64,000 nt of DNA from Rubellimicrobium mesophilum DSM 19309 (GCF_000600335.2 NZ_KK088543.1:1-64000), one strand, 5' to 3'. Positions 53,234 to 62,072 are shown, counted from the first letter of the stretch. Notes: generated by a model not told the origin, from the letters alone. Numbers and translations are program-made.

Positions 53234-55300
53234 TCAGCCGGGCCGCCGGATGTCGAGCACGCCATCGGCGCGGCCGGTGACGGTGAAGCCGCGCGGGACG
53301 ATGACCGTCGTCTCGGCCTCGGTGACGGCGAGGGGGCCGTCGGCCATCGTGCCGTCCGTGAGGCGTTCTCGCGGGATGGACTGGCCGTCGGCCCAGGCAC
53401 CGGCGACGGGGTCGAAGAGGCGGCGGGGCGTGCCCTCGGCCCTGTCGCTCGCGGTCGCGTCGGGCGTCGGCTGGGCGGCGGCGAGGGGCGTGGAGGCGTT
53501 GACGGCCCAGACGGTGATCTCGATGGGGAGGCCCTCGACGGCGCGGCCGAAGAGGGCGGCGTAGTCCTGCGTGAAGCGGTCGCGCAGGGCCTCCGTCGTG
53601 GGATTCGCGGTCAGGTCGGCGTCGAGCGCCACCGGGATCTCCCAGCCCTGGCCCTTGTAGCGCATGAAGAGCTTGGCGTCGGTGAGGATCGTGGCGTGTG
53701 CGTCGCAGGAGCGGACGAAGGCGGAGGCTTCCTCGGCGAGGTCCGACAGGATCGACTTGGCCGTCGCGCCGTCGAAGGCGTCGAGGCGCATGTAGACGGA
53801 GCGGGTGGCCTCGAAGGCGTAGGGGGCGCGGAGGAAGCCGATGGCGGAGCCGACCCCGGCGCCCGGGGGCACGAGGAGGCGGGTGATGCCGAGCTTCTCG
53901 CAGAGTCGCCCGGCGTGGAGGGGCGCGGCGCCGCCGAAGGCGATCATGGTGTAGTCGGCGAGGTCCTCGCCGTTCTCGACGGCATGGACGCGGGCGGCGT
54001 TGGCCATGTTCTCGTCCACCACCTCGGAGACGCCGAAGGCGGATTGGACGGGGTCCATGCCGAGGCGGTCGCCCACCTCGGCGCGGAGGGCGGCCTCGGA
54101 GCGGTCGGGGTGGAGGGGGATGGTGCCGCCCGCGAAGTTGTCGGGGTCGAGGCGGCCGAGGACGAGGTCGGCGTCGGAGACGGCGGGGCGCAGGCCGCCG
54201 CGCCCGTAGGCGGCGGGGCCGGGCTCGGAGCCGGCGCTCTCGGGGCCGACGCGGATCTGGCGCATGGAGTCGACGTGCGCGAGGGAGCCGCCGCCCGCGC
54301 CGATCTCCACCATGTCGATGACGGGGATGCTGATGGGCATCCCGGAGCCCTTCTTGAAGCGGTAGCTTCGCGCGACCTCGAAGACGCGGGCGGTCTTGGG
54401 GGTGAAGTCGCGGATCAGGCAGATCTTGGCGGTGGTGCCGCCCATGTCGAAGCTCAGGACCTTGTCGAGGCCATGGCGGCGGGCCACGTCGGCGGCGAAG
54501 ATCGCGCCCCCGGCGGGGCCGGATTCGACGAGGCGGACCGGGTATTGCGCCGCCGTCTCGATGGAGACGATGCCGCCGCCGGAGTGCATCAGGAAGATGG
54601 GGCAGGTGGCGCCCTCATCGGCCAGCCGGGACGCGAGGCGGCCAAGGTAGCTCTCCATCATCGGCTTGACGTAGGCGTTGGCGCAGGTGGTGTTGAAGCG
54701 CTCGTATTCCCGCATCTGGGGGGAGACGTCGCTCGACAGGGACACGCTGAGGTTCGGGAGCTTCTCGGCCAGCACCTCGCGCACGAGGCGCTCATGGTCG
54801 GGGCGGAGGTAGCTGTGGAGGAAGCCCACGGCCACGGAATCGAAGCCCTGGAGCTTCTCGGCCAGAGCCTCGATGTCGGCGCGGTCGAGCGGGTGGAGGA
54901 CGTTGCCGCCGGCGTCCACGCGCTCCTTCAGGGTGAAGCGGTGGTCGCGGGGGATCAGCGGCTCGGGCAGGACGAGGTTGAGGTCGTACTGCTCGAAGCG
55001 GCTTTCGGTCCGCATCTCGATCACGTCGCGGAAGCCCTCGGTGGTGATGAGGGCGGTGCGGGCGCCGCGACGCTCGATGAGGGCGTTGGTGGCGAGCGTG
55101 GTGCCGTGGATGATCCTGGTGAGGACGGAGGGCGAAAGGCCCGCCTTGCGGCAGACCTGGCGCATCCCGTCGAGGATCGCGTCCTCGGGCGCGGCGTAGG
55201 TCGTGAGGACCTTGGTGGAGAAGAGACGCCCGCCCGTTTCGAGCACAACGTCCGTGAAGGTGCCGCCGATATCGACGCCGAGATTTGCGCTATCCGTCAT
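53234..55300 (-). CDS. hyuA: Hydantoinase A/oxoprolinase family protein
   Basis: A 688-residue ATP-dependent A subunit. The actin-like ATPase fold shows in NLGVDIGGTFTDVVLETGG, FDMGGTTAKICLIRDF and GAGGGSLAHVD, with a further DPDNFAGG block and YTMIAFGGAAPLHAGRLCE in the second half. With HyuB it hydrolyses cyclic amides such as N-methylhydantoin or 5-oxoproline. It follows the GH13 gene after 60 bases and precedes hyuB, both on the minus strand. A second hydantoinase gene is cut by the window start. Confidence 0.94.
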   Translation of the reverse strand: MTDSANLGVDIGGTFTDVVLETGGRLFSTKVLTTYAAPEDAILDGMRQVCRKAGLSPSVLTRIIHGTTLATNALIERRGARTALITTEGFRDVIEMRTESRFEQYDLNLVLPEPLIPRDHRFTLKERVDAGGNVLHPLDRADIEALAEKLQGFDSVAVGFLHSYLRPDHERLVREVLAEKLPNLSVSLSSDVSPQMREYERFNTTCANAYVKPMMESYLGRLASRLADEGATCPIFLMHSGGGIVSIETAAQYPVRLVESGPAGGAIFAADVARRHGLDKVLSFDMGGTTAKICLIRDFTPKTARVFEVARSYRFKKGSGMPISIPVIDMVEIGAGGGSLAHVDSMRQIRVGPESAGSEPGPAAYGRGGLRPAVSDADLVLGRLDPDNFAGGTIPLHPDRSEAALRAEVGDRLGMDPVQSAFGVSEVVDENMANAARVHAVENGEDLADYTMIAFGGAAPLHAGRLCEKLGITRLLVPPGAGVGSAIGFLRAPYAFEATRSVYMRLDAFDGATAKSILSDLAEEASAFVRSCDAHATILTDAKLFMRYKGQGWEIPVALDADLTANPTTEALRDRFTQDYAALFGRAVEGLPIEITVWAVNASTPLAAAQPTPDATASDRAEGTPRRLFDPVAGAWADGQSIPRERLTDGTMADGPLAVTEAETTVIVPRGFTVTGRADGVLDIRRPG

Positions 55301-55360
55301 GGTGGCGCGGACGCTAGCCGCGCGCCCGGGGGAAGTGAACCCCCCGGGGCGGCACGGACG

Positions 55361-57025
55361 TCAGGTCGCCGAGGCCATGCCGGGCTGGCGGGAGGAGCCG
55401 GGCTCGCCCAGCGCCTCGGGGGCGACGGCGACGGGGGCCTTGGACTGCAGGTAGACGAAGCCGTGGGCGGGGAGGCGCACGGAGGTCCCCTTCACCTCGG
55501 CCTGGGAGGGGCCGACGGGCAGCGCTTCGGCCGAGAGGGTGAGGCGCAGGGGCCGTTCGCTCAGGTTGAAGAGGCAGGTCAGGTGCTGGTCGCCATGGCT
55601 GCGCCGGAGGCCGAGGATCGGCTCGGGGAGGTCGAGGAAGTCGGTGGTGCCGAGGCGGAGCGCCTCGTGGGACTTCCGGAAGGCGAGCGAGGAGCGGTAG
55701 GCATGGAGGACGCTGTCGTTCCTCGCCTCCTGCAGGTCCACGGCGCGGGCGGCCTGGGGCTCCTTGACGGGGAGCCAGGGGAGGCCGGTCGAGAAGCCGG
55801 CGTTGGTCTGGTCGTGCTCCCAGACCATGGGCGTGCGGGCGCCGTCGCGGCCCTTGATCTCGGGCCAGAAGGCGACGTAGCCGAGGTCGCGGAGCTCGTG
55901 GAACTCGATGTCGGTCTCGAGCTGGCCCAGCTCCTCGCCCTGGTAGAGGCCGAGCGTGCCGGGGAAGCTCGTCAGGAGGGCGATGCTCTGCCTGGCCACG
56001 GCATCCACGTCGCCGCCGGGCTTGGTCCAGCGCGTCGCGTGGCGCGTCACGTCGTGGTTCGAGAAGCTCCAGCAGGGCCAGCCGTTCGGGGCGCGTTCCA
56101 GGAAGCGCGAGATGCGCGAGCGGAAGTGCTCGGCCGTGTGGTCGTGGCTCAGGAACTCGAAGGAATAGGCCATGTGCAGCTTGTCGCCGCCCGATGTGTA
56201 TTCGGCCATGATGTCGATCTGGCGCGCGGCCTCGCCGACCTCGCCCACCATCATGATGTCCTTGTACTGGTCGGTGAGCCGGCGCATCCGCTGGAGCACC
56301 GCGATGTTCTGCGGGCGGGTCTTGGAGAAGCGGTGGTCCTGCGCCTCGTAGGGGTTCGCGGGGAACTCGATCCAGTCGGAGGGCGGGTTGTCGCGGAGCT
56401 GGCGGTCGTGAACGAAGAAGTTGACGGTGTCGAGGCGGAAGCCGTCCACGCCGCGGTCGAGCCAGAACTTCATCGAATCGAGGAGCGCGTCCACGACCTC
56501 CTCGTTGTGGAAGTTGAGGTCGGGCTGCTCGGTCAGGAAGTTGTGGAGGTAGTATTGCCGGCGGCGGGCCTCGAAGTGCCAGGCGGAGCCGCCGAAGACC
56601 GAGAGCCAGTTGTTGGGCGGCGTGCCGTAGGCCTTGGGATCGGCCCAGACATACCAGTCGGCCCGGGGGTTCACGCGGTCCTGGCGGGATTCCTTGAACC
56701 AGGGGTGCTGGTCCGAGGTGTGCGAGAGGACCTGGTCGATGATGACCTTGAGGCCGAGCCTATGCGCCTCGGCCACCAGGGCGTCGAAGTCCTCCAGCGT
56801 CCCGAAGAGCGGGTTCACGGCCGTGTAGTCCGACACGTCGTAACCCATGTCGCGGTCGGGCGAGGCGAAGAACGGGGAGAGCCAGATGGCGTCCACGCCG
56901 AGGCTCGCCACATGGGGGAGGCGCCGGGTGATGCCGGGCAGGTCGCCCACCCCGTCGCCGTTCGAATCCTGGAACGACCGGGGATAGACCTGATAGATCA
57001 CCGCGTCTCGCCACCATTCACGCAT
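55361..57025 (-). CDS. GH13 alpha-glucosidase
   Basis: A 554-residue alpha-amylase-family enzyme of the alpha-glucosidase/oligo-1,6-glucosidase type. It begins WWRDAVIYQVYPRSFQDSNGDG. Catalytic residues are the nucleophile D199 in GVDGFRLDTVNF, the acid/base E262 in MMVGEVGE and D325 in FSNHDVTRH. It hydrolyses alpha-glucosides in the cytoplasm, having no signal peptide. The ATG at 57025 was chosen because the protein then starts at the conserved WW; upstream ATGs at 57043 and 57061 lack binding sites. No sugar ABC transporter genes are adjacent. Confidence 0.94.
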   Translation of the reverse strand: MREWWRDAVIYQVYPRSFQDSNGDGVGDLPGITRRLPHVASLGVDAIWLSPFFASPDRDMGYDVSDYTAVNPLFGTLEDFDALVAEAHRLGLKVIIDQVLSHTSDQHPWFKESRQDRVNPRADWYVWADPKAYGTPPNNWLSVFGGSAWHFEARRRQYYLHNFLTEQPDLNFHNEEVVDALLDSMKFWLDRGVDGFRLDTVNFFVHDRQLRDNPPSDWIEFPANPYEAQDHRFSKTRPQNIAVLQRMRRLTDQYKDIMMVGEVGEAARQIDIMAEYTSGGDKLHMAYSFEFLSHDHTAEHFRSRISRFLERAPNGWPCWSFSNHDVTRHATRWTKPGGDVDAVARQSIALLTSFPGTLGLYQGEELGQLETDIEFHELRDLGYVAFWPEIKGRDGARTPMVWEHDQTNAGFSTGLPWLPVKEPQAARAVDLQEARNDSVLHAYRSSLAFRKSHEALRLGTTDFLDLPEPILGLRRSHGDQHLTCLFNLSERPLRLTLSAEALPVGPSQAEVKGTSVRLPAHGFVYLQSKAPVAVAPEALGEPGSSRQPGMASAT

Positions 57026-57105
57026 CTGCTTCACCCCCGCCATGCTGCATCGCGGCGCCATATCGTGCTTCGCGGCCGGCGGCTAGGTGATTAACGCGGC
57101 GTAAG

Positions 57106-57552
57106 TCAGTGGACGGCGGCAGGCCGCTCCGACGATGCGAGAGCCGAGCGGAGCGCGAGGCCCGCCATCTGCGCGAGGTGGACGAGGGCGGGGGCGAGGT
57201 CGGGGCGCACCATGCAGCAGGCCAGCATCAGCGCGTCCTCGCGCTCGCCCTCGGTGGCGGTCTGGACGAGCTGCGCGAAGGCGGCCTCGTCGGCGCCGAG
57301 GCAGGGACAGCCGCCGCCATGGCGCATGAGCGGGCGGCGGCAGGAGGCGAGGCAATGGCGGCAGAGCGCGTCGAAGGCCCGCGCGGCGCGCTCGCCCCGG
57401 TCCTCGCCCAGGGCCCAGCCGAGATCCTCGGCCAGCGCCTCGGCGCCGCCGTCGCACCAGCGCCGCAGCGCGCGGACGGAGAGGCCTTCGAGCGGCGGCA
57501 GGGTGTCAAGGTGCCCGACCGGGGCGCTGCCCTGGAGATGCGCGCTGCTCAT
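57106..57552 (-). CDS. Cysteine-rich protein cotranscribed with hemP
   Basis: A 148-residue protein with eight cysteines. A cluster C-x2-C-x3-C, then ten residues, then C-x-C (CRHCLASC and CPC) and a CC pair in LMLACCMVRP suggest metal or heme binding. No signal peptide or transmembrane helix is seen and no family is recognised. It overlaps the hemP stop by four bases (ATGA), so it is translated with hemP and shares its iron-responsive promoter. A role in heme or iron handling is an inference. Confidence 0.8.
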   Translation of the reverse strand: MSSAHLQGSAPVGHLDTLPPLEGLSVRALRRWCDGGAEALAEDLGWALGEDRGERAARAFDALCRHCLASCRRPLMRHGGGCPCLGADEAAFAQLVQTATEGEREDALMLACCMVRPDLAPALVHLAQMAGLALRSALASSERPAAVH

Positions 57553-57716
57553 TTGGTGAGGATCAGCTTGCCCGCGCGGGTGATGCGCAGGGTGTAGGCC
57601 TGTCCGTCGAGCACGATCCGCGCCAGCCCCGTGGGGCCTGTGAGGTCGCGGGCGTCGTGGGTCGGGGTCGGGAGGACAGAGGGCGGCAGGGGCGGGACGA
57701 GGGAGATCGGGACCAT
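57549..57716 (-). CDS. hemP: Hemin uptake protein HemP
   Basis: A 55-residue protein with the HemP signature at its C-terminus: IVLDGQAYTLRITRAGKLILTK. HemP is a small cytoplasmic protein that assists heme uptake or its regulation in alpha- and betaproteobacteria. ATG at 57716 has GAGG seven bases upstream. Upstream is a consensus-like promoter overlapped by an iron box. It was found from the residues because the gene is very short. Confidence 0.9.
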   Translation of the reverse strand: MVPISLVPPLPPSVLPTPTHDARDLTGPTGLARIVLDGQAYTLRITRAGKLILTK

Positions 57717-57779
57717 CGAGAAGCCTCGGATACGGGGACGGGCGATGGCTTTCCCGGGTGGCCGGGATGGCTAAAGAGG

Positions 57780-57808
57780 ATAGTTGAGTAAAATAGTCAG
57801 GATGTCAA
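57780..57808 (-). promoter_or_regulatory. hemP promoter
   Basis: On the minus strand TTGACA (57808-57803) and AACTAT (57785-57780) are separated by 17 bases, a good sigma-70 type promoter. The predicted transcript starts about 55-60 bases before the hemP ATG. The spacer is occupied by the iron box. Confidence 0.65.
57785..57799. promoter_or_regulatory. Iron-responsive operator (TGA-N9-TCA, RirA/IRO box)
   Basis: TGAGTAAAATAGTCA fits the TGA-N9-TCA consensus of the RirA iron-responsive operator of alphaproteobacteria exactly. It lies between the -35 and -10 elements of the hemP promoter, so bound repressor would block transcription when iron is sufficient. The regulator gene is not in the window. 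Confidence 0.7.
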
Positions 57809-57833
57809 GCCGGGGTGGGGCGGCCTTGTCGTC

Positions 57834-58103
57834 CTAGCTGGCGTCCTGCTTGCGCCAGAGCCCCGCGAACCAGTCCGGCGTGATCTCGCGGAGGGTCATG
57901 GCCTCCTCGTCGAACGCGGCGGGGTCGAAGGGCTGGTCGATGAGGTTCTCGCATTCCTCGCGGGTGGCCATGCGGTAGTCGGTCCAGCCGACGGCGAAGT
58001 GCTCGACCATGCGGGTGACGTTGCCGTCCTCGGAGACCTCGTAGGCCATCCAGACCGGCTCGTCGGGGAGGTCGTGGGTCCAGGCCGCGTGGTAGTATTT
58101 CAA
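57834..58103 (-). CDS. DUF6881-like small protein
   Basis: An 89-residue protein starting MKYYHAAWTHDLPDEPVWMAYEV and containing GNVTRMVEHF, which matches the DUF6881 pattern. Members are small acidic proteins of unknown role, some next to toxin genes. It ends with TPDWFAGLWRKQDAS. It follows the GntR gene by a few bases, so the two are probably one operon. Confidence 0.75.
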   Translation of the reverse strand: MKYYHAAWTHDLPDEPVWMAYEVSEDGNVTRMVEHFAVGWTDYRMATREECENLIDQPFDPAAFDEEAMTLREITPDWFAGLWRKQDAS

Positions 58104-58107
58104 GGTC

Positions 58108-58773
58108 TCATCCCTTCAGCATCCTCAGCCCCTGCGTCACGTCCGTCCTGACCGCGAGGCGCAGCCCGGGCTCGTCCCCCGCCTTGAGCGCGGCGAGGAT
58201 CAGGCGGTGGTTCCGGGGCGGCTCGGTGCGCTGGAGGCGGCCGTAGAGCGCCCGCATCGTGGGGCCGAGCTGGAGCCAGACCGTCTCGCAGAGCTGGAGG
58301 ATCGCGGGGGACTGGGCGCGGAGGTAGAGCGTGCGGTGGAACTCGAGGTTGGTTCGGATGTAGCCGATGGCGTCGTGGCGGGCGACCATGCGGCTCACCC
58401 CCTCGTTGATCGCCTCCAGGCGGTCGATCAGCGCGAAGTGGGCGCGGGGGAGGGCGCGGGAGGCGAGCTCGGGCTCCAGCATGGCGCGGAGGGTGGCGAG
58501 CTCCTCGATCCGCTCGTTCGACAGCGCCGGCGTGGAGATGCGGCCGGAGAGGGAGAGGGTCAGCGCCCCCTCGGCGGCGAGGCGCTGCACGGCCTCGCGC
58601 GCGGGGGTCATGGAGACGCCGAACTCCTTGCCGATGCCGCGCAGGGTGAGGGCGGCGCCGGGGGCGACCTCGCCGTGCATGATGCGGGCGCGCAGGGCGC
58701 GGTAGACGCGGTCATGGGCGCGGGCGCCCGAATCGGGGGACTTGTCGGGGAGCGGGCGGGGCTCGGCGGTCAT
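58108..58773 (-). CDS. GntR family regulator (FCD domain)
   Basis: A 221-residue regulator with an N-terminal winged helix-turn-helix (VYRALRARIMHGEVAPGAALTLRGIGKEFGVSMTPAREAVQRLAAEGAL) and a C-terminal FCD effector domain with EFHRTLYLRAQSP and NHRLILAALKAGD. FadR-type members respond to organic acids or sugar acids. The target is unknown. It is followed by the DUF6881 gene after only four bases and preceded by the metallopeptidase gene. Confidence 0.93.
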   Translation of the reverse strand: MTAEPRPLPDKSPDSGARAHDRVYRALRARIMHGEVAPGAALTLRGIGKEFGVSMTPAREAVQRLAAEGALTLSLSGRISTPALSNERIEELATLRAMLEPELASRALPRAHFALIDRLEAINEGVSRMVARHDAIGYIRTNLEFHRTLYLRAQSPAILQLCETVWLQLGPTMRALYGRLQRTEPPRNHRLILAALKAGDEPGLRLAVRTDVTQGLRMLKG

Positions 58774-58804
58774 GGGGCCGTTGTGGGCGCGGGGGCCCGG
58801 CGCG

Positions 58805-59488
58805 TCAATTCAGCCGCAGCCGATGGAGGCCCGCCCCCTCGGCCCGGAGCCAGTCGCGCGGACCCTCGTGGCCGGGGCAGAGCCGTTCCACCACGGCCCA
58901 GAAGGCCGGGGAATGGTTCATCTCGGCGAGGTGCCCGACCTCGTGGGCGACGACGTAGTCGAGGACGGGCGGCGGCGCGAGGACGAGGCGCCAGGAGAAC
59001 ATCAGGTCGCCGTCCGAGGTGCAGGAGCCCCAGCGCGAGCGGGTGTCGCGCAGCGTGAGCTTGCGGTAGCGCCGGCCCAGCGCGGCCGCATGGCGGTCGC
59101 AGGCCGCGGCGAGGCGATCCCGCGCGGCGGCCCGGAGGAAGCCCGCGAGGCGACCCGAAAGGCCGTCGGCCCGGCCCGGCATGAGGAGGCGGTCGCCCTC
59201 CAGCCGGAGGCCGCCCTCGGTCCGGCACAGCAGGACCTCGCGCCCCTCGAAGGGGATGGCGCGGCCGAAGGCGGGGACGATGGCCACCGGCGCCCGCGAC
59301 AGATGGCCGCGCAGCCAGCCCTCCCTCTCGCGCAGGAAGGCGAGGCCGTCGCCGAGGCGGGCGCGGAGCGGGAGGGTGAGGGTGACGCGGCCATCGGTGC
59401 CGGAGATGCGCAGGCTGAGCCGCCGGGCCCGCGCGGAGCGGCGCAGGGACACGGCCACGGGCGGATCGCCCGGTAGGATATGGTCCAT
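58805..59488 (-). CDS. YgjP-like (DUF45) M48-type metallopeptidase
   Basis: A 227-residue protein of the YgjP/DUF45 group. The zinc signature is HEVGH in YVVAHEVGHLAEMNHSPAFW, preceded by TLRDTRSRWGSCTSDGDLMFSWRL. It is a predicted cytoplasmic zinc metallopeptidase. ATG at 59488 follows GGAGGGGA; an extension to 59509 is unlikely. It is divergent from the TIGR02300 gene. Confidence 0.9.
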   Translation of the reverse strand: MDHILPGDPPVAVSLRRSARARRLSLRISGTDGRVTLTLPLRARLGDGLAFLREREGWLRGHLSRAPVAIVPAFGRAIPFEGREVLLCRTEGGLRLEGDRLLMPGRADGLSGRLAGFLRAAARDRLAAACDRHAAALGRRYRKLTLRDTRSRWGSCTSDGDLMFSWRLVLAPPPVLDYVVAHEVGHLAEMNHSPAFWAVVERLCPGHEGPRDWLRAEGAGLHRLRLN

Positions 59489-59608
59489 GCGTCCCCTCCG
59501 CGGACCCAAAGGCTTTGACAGGCGTTCCCCACTGTGGCAGGGGACCCCGATGCGCTGCAGCGCAGAGCCTACGTGGCCCGACCCTGCGTGACAACCGGAG
59601 AATTACCC

Positions 59609-59932
59609 ATGCCCAAGGAAGAATGGGGCAAGAAGCGGGTCTGCCCGACGACGGGCAAGCGCTTCTATGACCTGAACCGCACCCCCATCGTGAGCCCCTA
59701 CACCGGCCAGGTCGTCAACATCGACGTGGGCCGTTCGCGCACCATGGTGGCGGACGCCGAGGATGCCCAGACCAAGCGCCTGAAGATCGGGGACGAGGAC
59801 GACCTGCTGCTCGACGACGACGACGCGGTCGTCGAGGACGACGCGGACCTCGGGGACGAGGTCCTGGAGGACGACGAGGACGAGGAGGTCTCCTTCGAGG
59901 ACCTCGGCGACGTCGCCGGCGACGACGAGTGA
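59609..59932 (+). CDS. TIGR02300 family acidic protein
   Basis: A 107-residue protein of the alphaproteobacterial TIGR02300 family. It starts MPKEEWGKKRVCPTTGKRFYDLNRTPIVSPYTG, including the FYDLN motif, and then becomes extremely Asp/Glu-rich from about residue 60 to the end. The function is unknown. CGGAG precedes the ATG, which is preferred to an upstream in-frame start at 59534. It lies just before tRNA-Ala, a common arrangement in the group. Confidence 0.93.
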   Translation: MPKEEWGKKRVCPTTGKRFYDLNRTPIVSPYTGQVVNIDVGRSRTMVADAEDAQTKRLKIGDEDDLLLDDDDAVVEDDADLGDEVLEDDEDEEVSFEDLGDVAGDDE

Positions 59933-60089
59933 AAAGTTCCGGCGGGGCGCCCCTGGTGGCGCCCCGCCGACCCTTGCCCGGCCTTGCCGCCGGGTCGGGG
60001 GAGGGAGGGCGAAATCAGCCCTTGCGCTCCCCTCCGGCGCCCACTAGAGAGCGTCGCGTCGAGGCCACCCAAGCCCGACACCACGGTTA

Positions 60090-60165
<76 letters not shown>

Positions 60166-60473
60166 AATCTACTCCAGGATCAAGTTCGACCCGGTTGACG
60201 CGCCTGCCGTAAGGGGCGACCCGGAGGCGCCTGCCGCGCCTCGACCCGGGCCGTCGTGACGTCCAGGGCCATGGGAGTCGCGGGACGAGGGCTGGTCCCC
60301 GGTGTCCGGGCCTCGGTCGGGCTGCCGGAGGTGCGGGGCCCCGGGGTGGGCCGTCGCCGTCGTCCTGGGACCCGGGCGCGCACGGACCGAAGTCCGGGGT
60401 GCCTACCGGCCCCCCTTGGCGTCCCCGGTCCCGGTTTGTTAACCCATGATAAGTCGCGAACGGGACGAATCGG
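60166..60473. other. Gene-free stretch after tRNA-Ala
   Basis: About 300 GC-rich bases without a convincing gene, an insertion sequence or an integrase remnant. No direct repeat of the tRNA 3' end is seen, so there is no sign of an integrated element here. TTAACC and TGATAA near 60440-60451 may belong to the upstream region of the small gene that follows. Confidence 0.5.
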
Positions 60474-60638
60474 ATGGACCTGCTGATTTACGATCCGCCC
60501 TTGCCCGAGCTGCCGCTGCTGCGCGGCCTGCGCGTGGCCGCCGGTGAGGCTCCCGCTCCCCGCTTCGACTGGGCCGGCTACGTGATCCGCCTCGCCAAGG
60601 CCGTGGCCGAGCGCGAGGGCGACCGCCCCGCCGCCTAG
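60474..60638 (+). CDS. Short conserved-looking open frame
   Basis: A 54-residue frame, MDLLIYDPPLPELPLLRGLR at its start and an Ala/Arg-rich helix (YVIRLAKAVAEREG) at its end. The codon use is natural for this genome and the protein looks coherent, but there is no clear binding site and no recognised family. Its stop overlaps that of the convergent regulator gene by two bases. It may be a real small protein gene. Confidence 0.45.
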   Translation: MDLLIYDPPLPELPLLRGLRVAAGEAPAPRFDWAGYVIRLAKAVAEREGDRPAA

Positions 60639-62062
60639 CGTCCGAAGGGCGACAGCCCCCGCGTCGCCTCGCTGAGCTCCAAGCCGCCCAGAAGCGGGGG
60701 CGCCGCGCGGCTGGGGCAGTTCGGACGCTCGCAGAGCCGGCAGTTCACGCCGATGCCGGTGGGGCGCATCTCCCTGAGCCCCCGCGCGTAGACGAGGTGC
60801 GAGGCCCAGCGCTCCTCGCAGCCCAGGCCGACCGCGAAGGCGGCCTCGGGCTCGCCCCAGGGCGTCGCGATCCGGCGCACCATGCGGGCGATCGAGAACC
60901 ACCGCTTGCCGTCCGGCATCTCGATGAGCTGGGTCAGCACCCGCCCCGGATGGCGGAAGGCGTCGTGGAGGTTCCATCGCGGGCAGGTCCCCCCGAAGCG
61001 CGAGAAGGGAAATGCGCCCGAGGAGAAGCGCTTGGACACGTTCCCGGCGTTGTCCACGCGGACCATGAAGAACGGGATGCCCCGCGCCGAGGGGCGGGAC
61101 AGGGTCGTCAGCCGGTGGGCGACCTGCTCCCAGCTCGCGCCGAAGCGGGAGCCCAGCATCTCCACGTCGTAGCCCAGTTCCTGCGCCGCACCCAGGAAGC
61201 GGCCATAGGGCATCATCAGCGCCGCCGCGAAGCTGTTGGCCAGCGTGATCCGGCCGAGCTTTCCGGCCTGCGGGTCGGTGAGCCCCGAGCCGTCGAGGAG
61301 CCCGCCGATGACCCCGCCCGCCTCGAGGAGGCCGAGCTGGTAGGCGGCCTGGAAGGTGCGGCCGGGGGGCTCCAGAAGCTCCGAGATCATCAGCTTGCGC
61401 CGGTGGCGGTCGTAGTGGCGCAGGGTCACCCCCATGTCCTTGTGCGCCATGACCTGCACCCGGATCCCGTGCCGGGCCCGCAGCCGCAGGGTCAGGGCGT
61501 GAAGGAGGTCGCCCTCGACCTGCCCCAGTTCGGCGCTCAGCGCCTCCGCCAGGTCCTCCAGCGCCGGGAAGTGGTTGTCGTGCTCCTGCAGGAAGGTCCG
61601 CACCCGCTCCACCGCGTCGGCGCCGCCGGGGAGGGGGCCGCCGCGCTCGGCCTCGGACTGCGCGCCTGCCACGCCAGAGCCGAGCTCCGCCGCCCCGGCA
61701 TAGGCGGCGTGGAGGCGCTTGAGGGCCGCGACCAGCGCCGGCGCCTGGTCGAGCGCCGCGCGGATCTCGGAGCGGGGGACCTGGAGGGGCGCGAGGAGGG
61801 GGTCGGCCAGCACCTCCTCCAGCTCGGCGGCGCCCTGGCCATCCTCGGACCCGGCGAAGTCGCGGGCGTCGATGGCGTAGGTCTCCGACAGGCGGATCAG
61901 GAGCTGCGCGGTCAGCGGGCGCTGGTTGCGCTCCACGAGGTTCAGGTAGCTGACCGAAATGCCGAGCTCGGCGGCCATGGCGCTCTGCGAGAGGCCCAGC
62001 GTGGAGCGGAGCCGGCGGAGCTGCGGTCCGGCCATGATCTTGCGGCGGGCGTCGAGGTCCAT
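60635..62062 (-). CDS. XRE/ImmA-IrrE type regulator, RamB/ScfR-like
   Basis: A 475-residue regulator. An XRE helix-turn-helix is at residues about 12-65 (LRSTLGLSQSAMAAELGISVSYLNLVERNQRPL). An ImmA/IrrE-like domain lies in the middle, and a DUF2083 C-terminal part carries GVNCRLCERPNCPSRAAPP with three cysteines. Proteins of this group (RamB, PrpR, ScfR) sense acyl-CoA and control the glyoxylate shunt or propionate metabolism. It is divergent from aceA with about 150 bases between the starts, strongly suggesting it regulates aceA and itself. ATG at 62062 begins MDLDARRKIMAG. Confidence 0.93.
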   Translation of the reverse strand: MDLDARRKIMAGPQLRRLRSTLGLSQSAMAAELGISVSYLNLVERNQRPLTAQLLIRLSETYAIDARDFAGSEDGQGAAELEEVLADPLLAPLQVPRSEIRAALDQAPALVAALKRLHAAYAGAAELGSGVAGAQSEAERGGPLPGGADAVERVRTFLQEHDNHFPALEDLAEALSAELGQVEGDLLHALTLRLRARHGIRVQVMAHKDMGVTLRHYDRHRRKLMISELLEPPGRTFQAAYQLGLLEAGGVIGGLLDGSGLTDPQAGKLGRITLANSFAAALMMPYGRFLGAAQELGYDVEMLGSRFGASWEQVAHRLTTLSRPSARGIPFFMVRVDNAGNVSKRFSSGAFPFSRFGGTCPRWNLHDAFRHPGRVLTQLIEMPDGKRWFSIARMVRRIATPWGEPEAAFAVGLGCEERWASHLVYARGLREMRPTGIGVNCRLCERPNCPSRAAPPLLGGLELSEATRGLSPFGR

Positions 62063-62072
62063 GCCGGGCTCC

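Noticed and set aside
53159-57094. A 1311-codon plus-strand frame opposite hyuA and the glucosidase
   Set aside because: It is Gly/Ala/Val/Asp repetitive, typical of antisense frames in high-GC DNA; the minus-strand genes carry all the motifs.
60166-60473. Integrated element at tRNA-Ala
   Set aside because: No integrase, no repeat of the tRNA 3' end and no mobile genes follow.
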